DNA from: JBCFAY01 sp038562375
Lineage (GTDB): Bacteria; Bacillota; Clostridia; Christensenellales; CAG-138
DNA: 64,000 nt
Direction: 5' to 3'
Assembly: GCA_038562375.1 (NCBI GenBank)
Contig: JBCFAY010000005.1
Location: forward strand, 62,001 to 126,000
Position 1 is the stretch's first letter, and every line of letters begins with the position of its first letter. Position numbers and translations under genes: made by a program. Shown piece by piece: positions 33,348-42,702 of this stretch. Under the pieces are notes generated by a model, which made no database searches, was not told where the DNA came from, and saw nothing but the letters and a program-made list of their open reading frames with translations.

Positions 33348-34991
33348 ATGGAGGAGCCTGCCGGCCTGGAACGGCCCAAAAACTTTATCGAGGAAATCAT
33401 CGAAGAGGATCTGCAGCGGAAGGGAAACCGCATCCAGACGCGCTTCCCGCCGGAGCCGAACGGCTATCTGCACATCGGCCACGCGAAGGCGCTTTGGCTG
33501 GATTTCGGCGTGGCCGAGCGCTACGGCGGCAAATGCAACCTCCGCTTTGACGATACGAACCCCGCCAAGGAAGACGTCGAGTATGTCGAGGCGATCAAGG
33601 AGGATATCCGCTGGCTCGGCTTTCAATGGGATAAGCTCGCGTTCGGCTCCGACTATTTCGAGGAGTGCTGTGAGCTCGCCAAGAAGCTCATCCGCAGCGG
33701 GAAAGCCTACGTGTGCGATCTTAACAAGGACCAGATCCGCGAATACCGCGGCACTCTGACCGAGCCCGGCCGCAACAGCCCGTTCCGCGACCGTTCGGTC
33801 GAGGAAAACCTCGCCCTGTTCGAGCGTATGCGCGCGGGTGAATTCGAGGACGGCTCGCGCACGCTCCGCGCGAAGATCGATATGGCGTCCCCGAACATCA
33901 ACCTCAGGGACCCCGCGCTCTACCGCATCCTTCATGTGAGCCACCATCAGACCGGGGACAAATGGTGCATCTACCCGATGTACGATTTCGCGCACCCGAT
34001 ACAGGATGCGCTCGAGGGCGTGACCCATTCGCTCTGCTCGCTCGAGTACGAGGCGCACCGCCCGCTGTACGACTGGGTGATTTCCGAGTGCGGCTTTGCG
34101 CATAAGCCGCGCCAGATCGAGTTCGCGCGGCTCAACCTTACCAATACCGTCATGAGCAAGCGGCATCTTCGCAGGCTCGTGGAGACCGGGCTCGTGCGCG
34201 GGTGGGACGATCCCAGGATGCCGACGCTCTGCGGCATGCGCCGCCGGGGCTATCCGCCGGAGGCGATCCTCGATTTCCTTTCCCGCGCGGGCGTCGCCAA
34301 GGCCGATTCGGTCGTGGACGAACGCATGCTGGCCTTCTGCGTGCGCGAACAGCTCAATAGAACCGCGCCCCGCATGATGGGCGTAATAGACCCGATCCGC
34401 CTGATCGTCGAGAACTGGCCCGAGGGCGAATACGCCGATATTCCGCTCGAGGGGCTGCCCGGCGACGAGGCGCCCTCGCGCGCCGTCCGCTTCGGCCGCG
34501 AGCTCTTGATCGAACGCGAGGACTTTATGGAAAATCCGCCCCCGAAGTTCTTTCGGCTCAAGCCCGGAGGCGAGGTGCGCCTCAAGGGCGCGTACATCGT
34601 GCGCTGCACGGGCTGCGAAAAGGACGCGAACGGGGAAATCACCGCCGTGCGCTGCGAGTACGATCCGGCTACCCGCTCGGGCGAGTGCGAGCGCAAGGTC
34701 AAGGGCACGCTGCACTGGCTGAACGCCGAGGACGCCGTTCAAGCGACGTTCCGCCTGTACGATCCGCTCTTATTGGACGGGGAGGAGGACGCGGATTTCG
34801 ACGAGCGGCTGAACCCCGATTCCTTCCTCGAGCGGCGGGGCTTCGTGGAACCCGGTCTGGCGGGCGCCCGCCCGGGCGAACGCTTCCAGCTCATGCGCGT
34901 CGGGTATTTCTGCGTCGATCCCGACCATACGCCGGAGCGCCCGGTGCTCAACCGCACCGTATCGCTCAAGGACGGCTTTAAGCTCGACTAA
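33348..34991 (+). CDS. glnS: Glutaminyl-tRNA synthetase
   Basis: Charges tRNA-Gln directly. The 547-residue class I synthetase has FPPEPNGYLHIGHAK with HIGH at 42-45, the second signature VMSKR at 268-272, and a C-terminal beta-barrel anticodon domain ending in NRTVSLKDGF. The eukaryote-like GlnRS family is patchy in Firmicutes, most of which use GluRS plus GatCAB; its presence suggests past transfer. AAAGGAG lies before the ATG. Last gene of the alaS operon. Confidence 0.94.
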   Translation: MEEPAGLERPKNFIEEIIEEDLQRKGNRIQTRFPPEPNGYLHIGHAKALWLDFGVAERYGGKCNLRFDDTNPAKEDVEYVEAIKEDIRWLGFQWDKLAFGSDYFEECCELAKKLIRSGKAYVCDLNKDQIREYRGTLTEPGRNSPFRDRSVEENLALFERMRAGEFEDGSRTLRAKIDMASPNINLRDPALYRILHVSHHQTGDKWCIYPMYDFAHPIQDALEGVTHSLCSLEYEAHRPLYDWVISECGFAHKPRQIEFARLNLTNTVMSKRHLRRLVETGLVRGWDDPRMPTLCGMRRRGYPPEAILDFLSRAGVAKADSVVDERMLAFCVREQLNRTAPRMMGVIDPIRLIVENWPEGEYADIPLEGLPGDEAPSRAVRFGRELLIEREDFMENPPPKFFRLKPGGEVRLKGAYIVRCTGCEKDANGEITAVRCEYDPATRSGECERKVKGTLHWLNAEDAVQATFRLYDPLLLDGEEDADFDERLNPDSFLERRGFVEPGLAGARPGERFQLMRVGYFCVDPDHTPERPVLNRTVSLKDGFKLD

Positions 34992-35128
34992 TTCGAAAAA
35001 GCGGATCTCCACTTTTTCGAAGCTCACCGTGCATTTCCGGTGCTCGGTTCTCGCGGTTGCTTCGAACTGTCGGACCGAAAAGCACTCTAAGGTGTCATTT
35101 TGCACCGTAAACGCCGCTGCAAAATGAC
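34992..35128. repeat. Structured intergenic palindromes between glnS and gltX
   Basis: TTCGAAAAAG (34992-35001) pairs perfectly with CTTTTTCGAA (35012-35021) and starts at the base after the glnS stop. Then come CACCG/CGGTG, a GTGCT-CGGT with ACCG-n3-AGCAC stem, and GTCATTTTGCA (35094-35104) with TGCAAAATGAC (35118-35128), all perfect. The remaining bases to gltX (35129-35224) show no clear motif. Function may be termination of the alaS operon plus a folded leader for gltX. Confidence 0.55.
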
Positions 35129-35224
35129 GGATTGGAAGCCAAAGACCACATGGAAAGCCGCGCGCTATTTTGAGAGTTTGAGAGACGTTGACGCGCATAA
35201 ACCATTCTGACAGGAGAACGCACT

Positions 35225-36676
35225 ATGACCAAAGTTCGCACCCGTTTCGCGCCTAGCCCTACGGGATACATGCATATCGGCAACCTCCGCTCGGCGCTTT
35301 ACGCGTACCTGTTCGCGAAAAAGCACGGCGGGACGTTCCTCTTGCGCATCGAGGATACCGACCAGGAGCGCTATGTCGAGGGCGCGGTGGACGTGATCTA
35401 CAACACGCTGCGCGACGTCGGCGTGACCTGGGACGAGGGCCCGGACGTGGGGGGCGATTTCGGCCCCTATGTGCAGAGTGAGCGCAAGCGCCTGTATCTT
35501 CCCTACGCGGAGCAGCTCGTCAAAAGCGGGCGCGCGTACCGCTGCTTCTGCACCAAGGAGGAGCTGGAGCAAAGGCGGCTTGCCGCGCAGCAGCGGGGCG
35601 AGACCTTTAAGTACGACAAGCACTGTCTGCATTTAAGCGAAGCGGAGATCGCGGAAAAGCTTGCCTCCGGCGCGCCGTACGTGATCCGCCAGAATGCGCC
35701 GACCGAGGGGAAAACCTCGTTTACGGACGAGCTGTTCGGCGTGATCACCGTGGACAACGACACCCTGGACGACATGGTGCTCATCAAGGCGGACGGTATG
35801 CCGACCTATAATTTTGCGAACGTTGTGGACGATCATCTGATGGAGATCACGCACGTGATGCGCGGTATGGAATATCTTTCGTCCACTCCAAAATACAATC
35901 TCTTGTACGAGGCGTTCGGATGGGAGATCCCCGAGTACATCCACATGGCGCCCATCATGCGCGACGCGGCGCACAAGCTCTCCAAGAGGGACGGGGACGC
36001 GTCCTACGAGGATTTCATCGGGAAAGGATATCTTAAGGAAGCGGTCGTAAACTATATCGTGCTCCTCGGCTGGAACCCGGGCGACGAGCGCGAGAAGTTC
36101 ACGCTTTCGGAGCTCGGGGAGGTCTTCTCCGTCGAGGGTATGAGCAAATCCCCGGCGGTTTTCGATCCGCAGAAGCTCACCTGGCTCAACGGCGTCTACG
36201 TCAGGGATCTTTCGCCGGAAGCGTTCACCGCGCACGCGCTGCCGTATTACGAGAGGGCGGGCGTCGCGGGGATGGACCTTGCGATATTGGCTGAAATCCT
36301 GCAGCCGCGCGTGGAGTACTTCTCGCAGATACCGGAGCTTGTAAGGTTCCTCGTCGAGCTTCCCGAATACGACGCGGAGCTGTTCACGAACAAGAAGTCT
36401 AAGACCGATCCCTCTGTTGCGCGCGAGGTTCTAAAGCTGACGATTCCGAAGCTCAAAAGCCTTGAGCCGTGGACGCGGGAGGGCGTGCACGACGCGCTGA
36501 TGGAATTGGTCGAGCGCGCGGGCATGAAGAAGGGTACGCTGCTTTACCCGGTGCGCATCGCACTCTCGGGGCAGAGTGTCACGCCGGGCGGCGCGGTGGA
36601 GATCCTCGTGCTGCTCGGGCGCGAGGAGAGCATGAAACGCCTGGAAGCGGGCCTTGAAAAGGCAGCGAACGCATAG
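35225..36676 (+). CDS. gltX: Glutamyl-tRNA synthetase
   Basis: Charges tRNA-Glu. The 483-residue class I enzyme has APSPTGYMHIGN with the HIGH-type motif at 17-20 and KLSKR at 251-255, then a helical anticodon-binding domain. CAGGAGAACGC precedes the ATG. Because GlnRS is encoded just upstream, this GluRS need not mischarge tRNA-Gln; whether it is discriminating cannot be read by eye. Confidence 0.95.
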   Translation: MTKVRTRFAPSPTGYMHIGNLRSALYAYLFAKKHGGTFLLRIEDTDQERYVEGAVDVIYNTLRDVGVTWDEGPDVGGDFGPYVQSERKRLYLPYAEQLVKSGRAYRCFCTKEELEQRRLAAQQRGETFKYDKHCLHLSEAEIAEKLASGAPYVIRQNAPTEGKTSFTDELFGVITVDNDTLDDMVLIKADGMPTYNFANVVDDHLMEITHVMRGMEYLSSTPKYNLLYEAFGWEIPEYIHMAPIMRDAAHKLSKRDGDASYEDFIGKGYLKEAVVNYIVLLGWNPGDEREKFTLSELGEVFSVEGMSKSPAVFDPQKLTWLNGVYVRDLSPEAFTAHALPYYERAGVAGMDLAILAEILQPRVEYFSQIPELVRFLVELPEYDAELFTNKKSKTDPSVAREVLKLTIPKLKSLEPWTREGVHDALMELVERAGMKKGTLLYPVRIALSGQSVTPGGAVEILVLLGREESMKRLEAGLEKAANA

Positions 36677-36698
36677 GAACGCATAGGAGGGATCTTCA

Positions 36699-37406
36699 AT
36701 GATCAACGAATTCCTCGCGAAGGATTACCGCCGGATCGCGCGCGATAAACTCCATGGCAACTGGCCCGGCGCGGTGCTGGCGGGGCTGCTGGCGATACTG
36801 CTCGGCGGCGCGGGGGCGACGATCCAGATTTCATTCTCCAAAAAGGATTGGCCGTGGTCGGGTTTTGTGTGGCCCTGGCCGGGCGAAGTCTGGCAGTTTC
36901 ATTACGTGTTCACAGCCGTTGCCGGGATCGGCATAGCGATCTGGCTTGCTCGGCTTATTATCGGCAGCGCGGTACACCTTGGCTGGTGCTCGTTCAATAT
37001 GCGGCTGGTCAGGGACGCGCAGGCTTCGGTTTCCGAGCTGTTCGAGCGGTTTTCCATCATCGGCAAGGCGGTCGGGCTGAGGCTGTTCATGGGCCTGTTC
37101 ATTTTCCTCTGGTCGCTTTTGCTGATCGTTCCCGGCATCGTCGCCGCGTACCGGTATTCCCAGGCGGCGTACCTGATGGCGGAAAACCCGGGCATGGGAA
37201 TCCGCGAGGCGGTGGACGCGTCCAAGCGCATGATGGCAGGGCGTAAGGGCAGGCTGTTCTGCCTGCACTTGAGCTTTGTCGGCTGGTGGATTCTATCGAT
37301 CCTGACATTTGGGGTCGGGCTGCTGTTTTTGATCCCGTACGTCAAGGCGGCGGAGACGGCGTTCTATTTCACCGCGAGCGGCCGGGCGATCCCCAAGCAA
37401 GCCTAA
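36699..37406 (+). CDS. DUF975 family integral membrane protein
   Basis: A 235-residue protein with about five membrane segments (near 22-40, 72-92, 128-150, 185-205, 207-222). The family marks are the N-terminal ARDKLHGNWPGAV and LLIVPGIVAAYRYSQAAYLMAENPGMG. Function of DUF975 is unknown. GGAGG precedes the ATG at 36699. The stop codon TAA is the first three bases of a long hairpin (37404-37456). Confidence 0.85.
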   Translation: MINEFLAKDYRRIARDKLHGNWPGAVLAGLLAILLGGAGATIQISFSKKDWPWSGFVWPWPGEVWQFHYVFTAVAGIGIAIWLARLIIGSAVHLGWCSFNMRLVRDAQASVSELFERFSIIGKAVGLRLFMGLFIFLWSLLLIVPGIVAAYRYSQAAYLMAENPGMGIREAVDASKRMMAGRKGRLFCLHLSFVGWWILSILTFGVGLLFLIPYVKAAETAFYFTASGRAIPKQA

Positions 37407-37456
37407 GGTAAAGGGAGTCGAACCCATGCGTATGGGTTCGATTCCCTTTACCTTAA
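37404..37456. repeat. Compact palindromic repeat sharing its arms with the 2.3-kb element
   Basis: Left arm 37404-37427 and right arm 37432-37455 are inverted repeats of 24 bp with one mismatch, separated by four bases. The arms are the same sequences that bound the 281-bp element at 2320-2600. It begins inside the stop codon of the DUF975 gene. It may be a deletion product, an insertion target, or the minimal mobile form; it may also end transcription. Confidence 0.75.
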
Positions 37457-37497
37457 GACCTTTTCGCGATTGCCCGTTTTGAAAGGGGCGTTTTTCA

Positions 37498-39333
37498 ATG
37501 GACATCAACCTCCGGATGAAGAGCATCGAGCTTTTGATCAACTTCATGTCGCACGATCTGAAAAAGATCGGCAAAGGCCAGCCGGCCTTGAAAAAGCAGG
37601 CCGCCGAATGCGCGGACAATAAAAAGCCGCTTCCGCGCAGCGCTCCGGAACACGAGGGGATCGAGAGCGGCGCGCTCGCGGAATTCTTTGAGGGCCTTAA
37701 CAAAAACCCCCATATCAATCCTCACAGCGCGATGGTGCTCCGCCACGGGAACGTCGTCGGCGAAGCGCACTGGGCCCCGTACCGCGCGGGCGTGCCGCAC
37801 ATGCTCTATTCCATGAGCAAGTCCGTTACCGCGACGGCGATCGGCATCGCCGTCGACGAGGGGCTGTTATCGCTCGAGGATAAACTGGTCGATCTTTTCC
37901 GGGATAAGGTCCCTGCCGCGCAAGGTCTGCTGATGAGGAACGTGACGGTGCGGCATCTTCTCACGATGAGCGTCGGCATCCGCTTCAACGAGGTCGGCTC
38001 GGCCCTTTCGGACGACTGGGAACGCATGTATCTCGAATCGATCCCAAAGTTCGACGCGGGGAGCGCGTTCGAATACAACTCGATGAACTCGTATATGCTC
38101 GCGGCGATCCTCAGGCGCAAGACCGGCATGGGGCTTGGGGAATACCTCAAGCCGCGCCTGTTCGATCCTTTGGGGATCGAGCGCTACGCGTGGGAGACCT
38201 GCCCCAAGGGCGTTGAAAAGGGCGGCTGGGGCCTTGCCCTGACGATCGAGGACGCCGCCAAGCTCGGCGAACTCTACCGCCGCGGCGGAACCTGGGAGGT
38301 CGGCGTTCAAGAGGTGCGCCTTTTGAGCGAAGAGTGGGTGCGCGAGGCGACGCGCCTGCAGATCGAGACGCCCAACGGCGAAAACAAGCACGGCTACGGC
38401 TTCCAGATCTGGATGAACGAGCTTCCGGGCGCGTATCTGTTCAGCGGCGCGTTCGGTCAATATGTCGTGGTGCTCCCGCAGTTTGACGCGGTGGTCGTCC
38501 TCTTCAGCGGCAGCGCGAAGCTGTTCGCGAACAGCACGCTGCAGGATGCGATCGTCAAGCTCTTTGAAAAGGGGAGCGAAAAAAGCGCCCTGCAGGAGGG
38601 GCCCGAAGCGCGGGAGCGGCTCGGGAAAGCCGTCTCTTCGCTTGAACTCAACGCGGCGGACGCCCTCAAGGGCGCGTCCGCAAGCGAGGAGGAGTTTAGG
38701 CTGATCGCCGAAGAGCTTTCGGGCAGGGAATACCTTTTGGGCGAAAATGTGGCGAGCGTATTCCCGCTGGTGCTTCAGGGCGTGCATACGAACTTTACCG
38801 ACGGCATCTCGATGCTCCGGTTTGAACGCTCCGGGGACGGACTCGGCCTGCTCCTCTACGAAGGGATCGACTGCAACCATGTCCCGCTGTTCCCGAGGAG
38901 GGACTATACCGACTGCGTCCTGACGCTCGGCGAAGAGGAGCAGCTCGCGTCGGCGCGCTGCCAGTGGCGCAGGGATCCCGACGGCGCGATCGTGCTGCGC
39001 GTGAGCATTGCCTATATCGAAACGCCCAACGTGCGCCTGATCACGCTGTTCATACAGAACGAGCGGATCGACGCGGTGTTCGACGAGCGGCCGGACGTGA
39101 TGTCTTCCGCGGGGCTGCTCTTCGAGCTCGCGGGCTACTCGCACATGGAATACCTGCGCACGCTTGTGCCGCAGATGCGCAAGGCGCACATCGCGGGCAG
39201 GCTCCGGAACCTGATCGAGCCGGAGGCGACCGGCCGGATGATCGCGCACCACCGGGCACAATTGCCGGGCGGAGCGCGAATATGCGCAGGCGAAGCGGAA
39301 AAGTCCGGCGCTCTTCCCCCGCGCGGATCGTAG
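37498..39333 (+). CDS. Serine hydrolase of the beta-lactamase/class C fold
   Basis: A 611-residue protein with the SxxK nucleophile motif Ser105-Met-Ser-Lys108 and a following FEYNS motif with Tyr193, typical of penicillin-binding-protein-like esterases and 6-aminohexanoate-dimer hydrolase relatives. The beta-lactamase domain covers about 50-360; the C-terminal 230 residues are a beta-rich region seen in some family members. There is no signal peptide, so it is probably cytoplasmic and not a cell-wall enzyme. It has no operon partner. Substrate unknown. Confidence 0.85.
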   Translation: MDINLRMKSIELLINFMSHDLKKIGKGQPALKKQAAECADNKKPLPRSAPEHEGIESGALAEFFEGLNKNPHINPHSAMVLRHGNVVGEAHWAPYRAGVPHMLYSMSKSVTATAIGIAVDEGLLSLEDKLVDLFRDKVPAAQGLLMRNVTVRHLLTMSVGIRFNEVGSALSDDWERMYLESIPKFDAGSAFEYNSMNSYMLAAILRRKTGMGLGEYLKPRLFDPLGIERYAWETCPKGVEKGGWGLALTIEDAAKLGELYRRGGTWEVGVQEVRLLSEEWVREATRLQIETPNGENKHGYGFQIWMNELPGAYLFSGAFGQYVVVLPQFDAVVVLFSGSAKLFANSTLQDAIVKLFEKGSEKSALQEGPEARERLGKAVSSLELNAADALKGASASEEEFRLIAEELSGREYLLGENVASVFPLVLQGVHTNFTDGISMLRFERSGDGLGLLLYEGIDCNHVPLFPRRDYTDCVLTLGEEEQLASARCQWRRDPDGAIVLRVSIAYIETPNVRLITLFIQNERIDAVFDERPDVMSSAGLLFELAGYSHMEYLRTLVPQMRKAHIAGRLRNLIEPEATGRMIAHHRAQLPGGARICAGEAEKSGALPPRGS

Positions 39334-39362
39334 GGAGAGACCCTGCCGCAGAATCAGTCCCG

Positions 39363-39395
39363 CGGGCGCGGCCTTTGGCGGCCGCGCCCGTTTTT
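39363..39395 (+). terminator. Terminator of the serine hydrolase gene
   Basis: CGGGCGCGGCC (39363-39373) pairs perfectly with GGCCGCGCCCG (39380-39390), followed by TTTTT. Confidence 0.9.
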
Positions 39396-39850
39396 ATTTA
39401 TTGAAACAGAGGGCGTGCGCGGCCTGAATGAATTGCAAATCCGAGCGGCCGGATTGCACCCAAACGCACGGCGGGAATATCCTTAATATATACCCGAATA
39501 ACAAATTCCGTTTCCGGATTTCGAGCGGTTTTCTTCGAATTGCACGCTTTATGAAAATGTGGTTCCTCTTTTTGCAGAAGCGGTGAAAAAAGATTGAAGG
39601 CCTCCGCCGGGCCCAAACCCCGCCGACGATATCCCGATTATGCCCGCGCGGCGGCGTTTTTTTGGATTTTAACCTCTGTCTCCGGACATTTTTTGCGCCT
39701 GCCGGAGCGTTATCCTTTTCAAAAAACACCTTGAATACTACTATTGATTTATATAAACTGAGATTGGGCAAATACTAGGTTCCATGATGAACTATCAATC
39801 CGCGTCGGGATTCCGTTCGTCGCAAAGAGTATCAATGAGGGGTGAGTTTC
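39396..39850. other. 455-base intergenic region before the molybdenum hydroxylase
   Basis: AT-richer than its surroundings and without a convincing gene on either strand. A GGCGGCG-TTTTTTT run lies near 39649-39662. AT-rich promoter-like stretches (TTGAAT near 39731, TATATAAACT near 39750) precede the hydroxylase genes, but spacing is not ideal. No known riboswitch pattern was recognised. Confidence 0.4.
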
Positions 39851-40324
39851 TTGGAAAACATCGTGTTGCACATCAATGGTAAAGACGTTTCCGTCGATAT
39901 CGAAAAGAACTATACATTGGCGTATGTGCTTCGCGAGATACTCGATCTGACCGGTGCTAAGCTTGGCTGCAGCACGGGCGATTGTGGCGCTTGCAAGGTC
40001 ATCGTCGACGGCGAGGCGGTCAACTCCTGCGTTGTGCAGGCGCGCAACGTCGTCGGAAAGAAGATTGAAACCATCGAAGGGCTGGCCACCAAAAACGGGC
40101 TCCACCCGATCCAGCAGGCGTTTGTGGAAAACGGCGCGATACAGTGCGGATATTGCACTCCCGGCATGATTATGACCGCGAAGGCGCTCTTGGATAAGAA
40201 CCCCGATCCTTCCGAGGATGAGATCCGCGACGCGCTCAAGAACAATCTGTGCCGCTGCACGGGCTATGTGAAGATCGTCGAGGCTATTCAGAACGCCGCG
40301 CAGAGAATGCGCGGGCAGCGGTAA
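39851..40324 (+). CDS. Molybdenum hydroxylase small subunit, two [2Fe-2S] clusters
   Basis: A 157-residue electron-transfer subunit of the xanthine dehydrogenase/aldehyde oxidase family. The plant-type cluster cysteines are Cys40, Cys45, Cys48 and Cys60 (LGCSTGDCGACKV); the second cluster uses Cys99 and Cys102 (QCGYC) and Cys134 and Cys136 (LCRCTGY). The TTG at 39851 is chosen since GAGGGGTGA lies seven bases upstream and resembles the anti-Shine-Dalgarno target; a GTG at 39842 overlaps that site. It is followed after 14 bases by the large subunit. Confidence 0.93.
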   Translation: MENIVLHINGKDVSVDIEKNYTLAYVLREILDLTGAKLGCSTGDCGACKVIVDGEAVNSCVVQARNVVGKKIETIEGLATKNGLHPIQQAFVENGAIQCGYCTPGMIMTAKALLDKNPDPSEDEIRDALKNNLCRCTGYVKIVEAIQNAAQRMRGQR

Positions 40325-40338
40325 GGAGGTGCGGCCAA

Positions 40339-42621
40339 ATGAAGATTGATACCCCGAAAAACGGAATGGTCGGCGCCCGTATTCCCATCCGCGACGGCGC
40401 CGTCAAGGCGACGGGCGAAATAAAGTACGTCGCGGACATGAAGTTCCCGAACATGCTCTACGGCAAGATCCTTACAAGCCCCGTGCCGCACGCGCGCATC
40501 AAGAGCATCGATACGTCCAAGGCCGAGGCGCTCGAGGGCGTCGAATCGGTCATCTGCTATAAGAACTCGCCGCGCAAGTACTTCAACAGTTGCGGCGAAA
40601 CACTGGAAATCCACAAGATGGAGCAGCTGTTTTCGGATACCGTCCGCTATGTCGGCGATAAGGTCGCGGCCGTCGCGGCGATCGACGAGAAGACCGCCGA
40701 AAAGGCATTGAAGCTCATCGAGGTCGAGTACGAGGCGCTCCCCGCGAACTTCGACCCCGAGCGCGCCCTGGACGACGACGCGTATCCGATCCATACCGTG
40801 GGCGATCTGCACCACGGCAACGTGCTCCAGCACATCGTCCAGTCTTCGGGCGATGTGGACGCGGGCATGGCCGAGGCGGATTTTGTTTTCGAGGATCGCT
40901 ACACGGTGCCCGGCATCCATCACGGCGCGATCGAGACGCATTGCTGCATCGCGACGTACGACTCAAGGAACAAGCTTACCGTCTACATGCCCTCGCAGGA
41001 TACGTTCGCGATCCGCGTGAACCTCTCGAGGCTCTTCGACATCCCGATGAGCCGCGTCCGCGTGCTCTCGCCCGCGGTCGGCGGCGCGTTCGGCGGCAAG
41101 ATCGACCTGATGCTCGAACACGTGGCCGCGCTGCTTGCGATGAATACCCGCCGCCCGGTCAAGATCGTGCTCAACCGCAAGGACTCGATCTGCACGACGC
41201 GCAACCGCCACCAGATGGTGCTCTATGTCAAGACGGGCGTCAAGCGCGACGGTACGATCGTCGCGGAGGATTACCATGTCGTGTGCAACGCGGGCGCTTA
41301 CGCGAGCGGCAGCACCAACATCGTCTGGGCGATGTGCGGCAAAGTCTTCAAGGTGCACAAGAACAGGAATATCCGCTTCGTCGGGGATCCGGTCATCACA
41401 AACACGTCCCTCGGCGGACCGATGCGCGGCTTCGGCTCGCCGCAGATCATATTCGCGCAGCAGCGGCAGATGAACCGCATCGCGCGCACGCTCGGGATCG
41501 ATATGGTCGAACTGCAGCGCAAGAACCTCACCGGGCCCGACGGCGTCGACGCGAGGTTCGACGCGCCGCACGGCAACCCGCGCCCCCTGGACTGCCTCGA
41601 GGAGGGCATCAGGCTCTTCGGATACGAGCAGCAGCTTAAGCAAGAGCGCGAATCCACCGGCCGCTACCGCATCGGCGTGGGCCTGAGCGTGGGCGCTCAC
41701 GGCAACGGCATGTTCGGCATCAAGCCGGACATCACCGCGATGATGATGAAGATGAACGAGGACGGATCGGTGATCTTCTATTCCGGCTCGCACGAGATGG
41801 GCAACTCGGCGATCACGACCCAGACGCAGCTCGTCTCCGAGGTGCTGGGGATCGATATCGACAAGGTCGAGTGCGTCAGCGCGGATACCGACCTCGCGCC
41901 CTACCAGCTCGCGGACTACTCGAGCCGCGGCGCGTTCGTGAGCGGCTACGCCGCGGTGCGCATCGCGCAGCTGCTCAAGAAGGAAGTGCAAAAATACGCG
42001 GCGGAGCTTTTGAAGTGCGAGCCCGAGGACGTCGATCTGCACGATGATCGCGCCTGGCACGGGGAGGAGGGCGTCACGCTCGAGGAAGTCGCCCGCCACG
42101 CGCGCGAAGCGCACAACCAGGAGCTCCTCGCCGCCCACACGCACGGCTCCACCGGCCTTGCGACCTCTTACGGCGCGCACTTCGTGAAGGTCCGTGTGGA
42201 TACCGAGACCGGCGAAGTCGAGCTTTTGGACTATACCGCCGTGCACGACATCGGGCGCGCGCTCAACCCGCTCGCGGTCGAGGGCCAGATCGAGGGCGCG
42301 ATCCAGATGGGCGCGGGCTATGCGCTCACCGAAAGCCTCGAGGTGGACGAGAACGGCCGCATCAAGAACTCGACGTTTCGCACCTACCGCATGTTCCATG
42401 CGCACGAGATGCCCAAGAACATCAGGATCGGCTTCGTCGAAAAGCTCGAGCCGACCGGCCCGTACGGCGCGAAGAGCATCGGCGAATGCTCCGTGGTTCC
42501 GAGCATTTCGGCGATCGCAAACGCCGTGAGCAACGCCGTCGGCTGCGAGTTCAACGATCTGCCGATCAGGCCCGATCGCATCCTCGCGGCGCTCGCAAAG
42601 AAGCGCGAGCAGGAGCAATAA
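40339..42621 (+). CDS. Molybdenum hydroxylase large (molybdopterin-binding) subunit
   Basis: A 760-residue catalytic subunit of the xanthine dehydrogenase family, which hydroxylates a heterocycle or aldehyde with water. Seen are the N-terminal GARIPIRDGAVKATGEIKYVAD segment, the cofactor loops GGAFGGK and GGPMRGFGSPQ, and the catalytic Glu716 in GAKSIGE near the C-terminus. AAGGAGGTG precedes the ATG at 40339. No FAD-binding middle subunit is encoded on either side, so electrons probably pass from the Fe-S subunit to another partner. Substrate cannot be assigned; purines, nicotinate-like rings or aldehydes are all possible. Confidence 0.92.
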   Translation: MKIDTPKNGMVGARIPIRDGAVKATGEIKYVADMKFPNMLYGKILTSPVPHARIKSIDTSKAEALEGVESVICYKNSPRKYFNSCGETLEIHKMEQLFSDTVRYVGDKVAAVAAIDEKTAEKALKLIEVEYEALPANFDPERALDDDAYPIHTVGDLHHGNVLQHIVQSSGDVDAGMAEADFVFEDRYTVPGIHHGAIETHCCIATYDSRNKLTVYMPSQDTFAIRVNLSRLFDIPMSRVRVLSPAVGGAFGGKIDLMLEHVAALLAMNTRRPVKIVLNRKDSICTTRNRHQMVLYVKTGVKRDGTIVAEDYHVVCNAGAYASGSTNIVWAMCGKVFKVHKNRNIRFVGDPVITNTSLGGPMRGFGSPQIIFAQQRQMNRIARTLGIDMVELQRKNLTGPDGVDARFDAPHGNPRPLDCLEEGIRLFGYEQQLKQERESTGRYRIGVGLSVGAHGNGMFGIKPDITAMMMKMNEDGSVIFYSGSHEMGNSAITTQTQLVSEVLGIDIDKVECVSADTDLAPYQLADYSSRGAFVSGYAAVRIAQLLKKEVQKYAAELLKCEPEDVDLHDDRAWHGEEGVTLEEVARHAREAHNQELLAAHTHGSTGLATSYGAHFVKVRVDTETGEVELLDYTAVHDIGRALNPLAVEGQIEGAIQMGAGYALTESLEVDENGRIKNSTFRTYRMFHAHEMPKNIRIGFVEKLEPTGPYGAKSIGECSVVPSISAIANAVSNAVGCEFNDLPIRPDRILAALAKKREQEQ

Positions 42622-42702
42622 CCGCCCGGGCGCCGTCGGCAGGGCTTGCAAAGTGAAGCGTCCCGCCGCGCGCCGCAGTTGCTCCGCACGCTTGAGGAGC
42701 CC

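Noticed and set aside
39396..39850. Riboswitch or hidden gene before the molybdenum hydroxylase
   Set aside because: No known riboswitch core (for example purine, molybdenum cofactor or TPP patterns) and no coding frame with a ribosome site could be supported.
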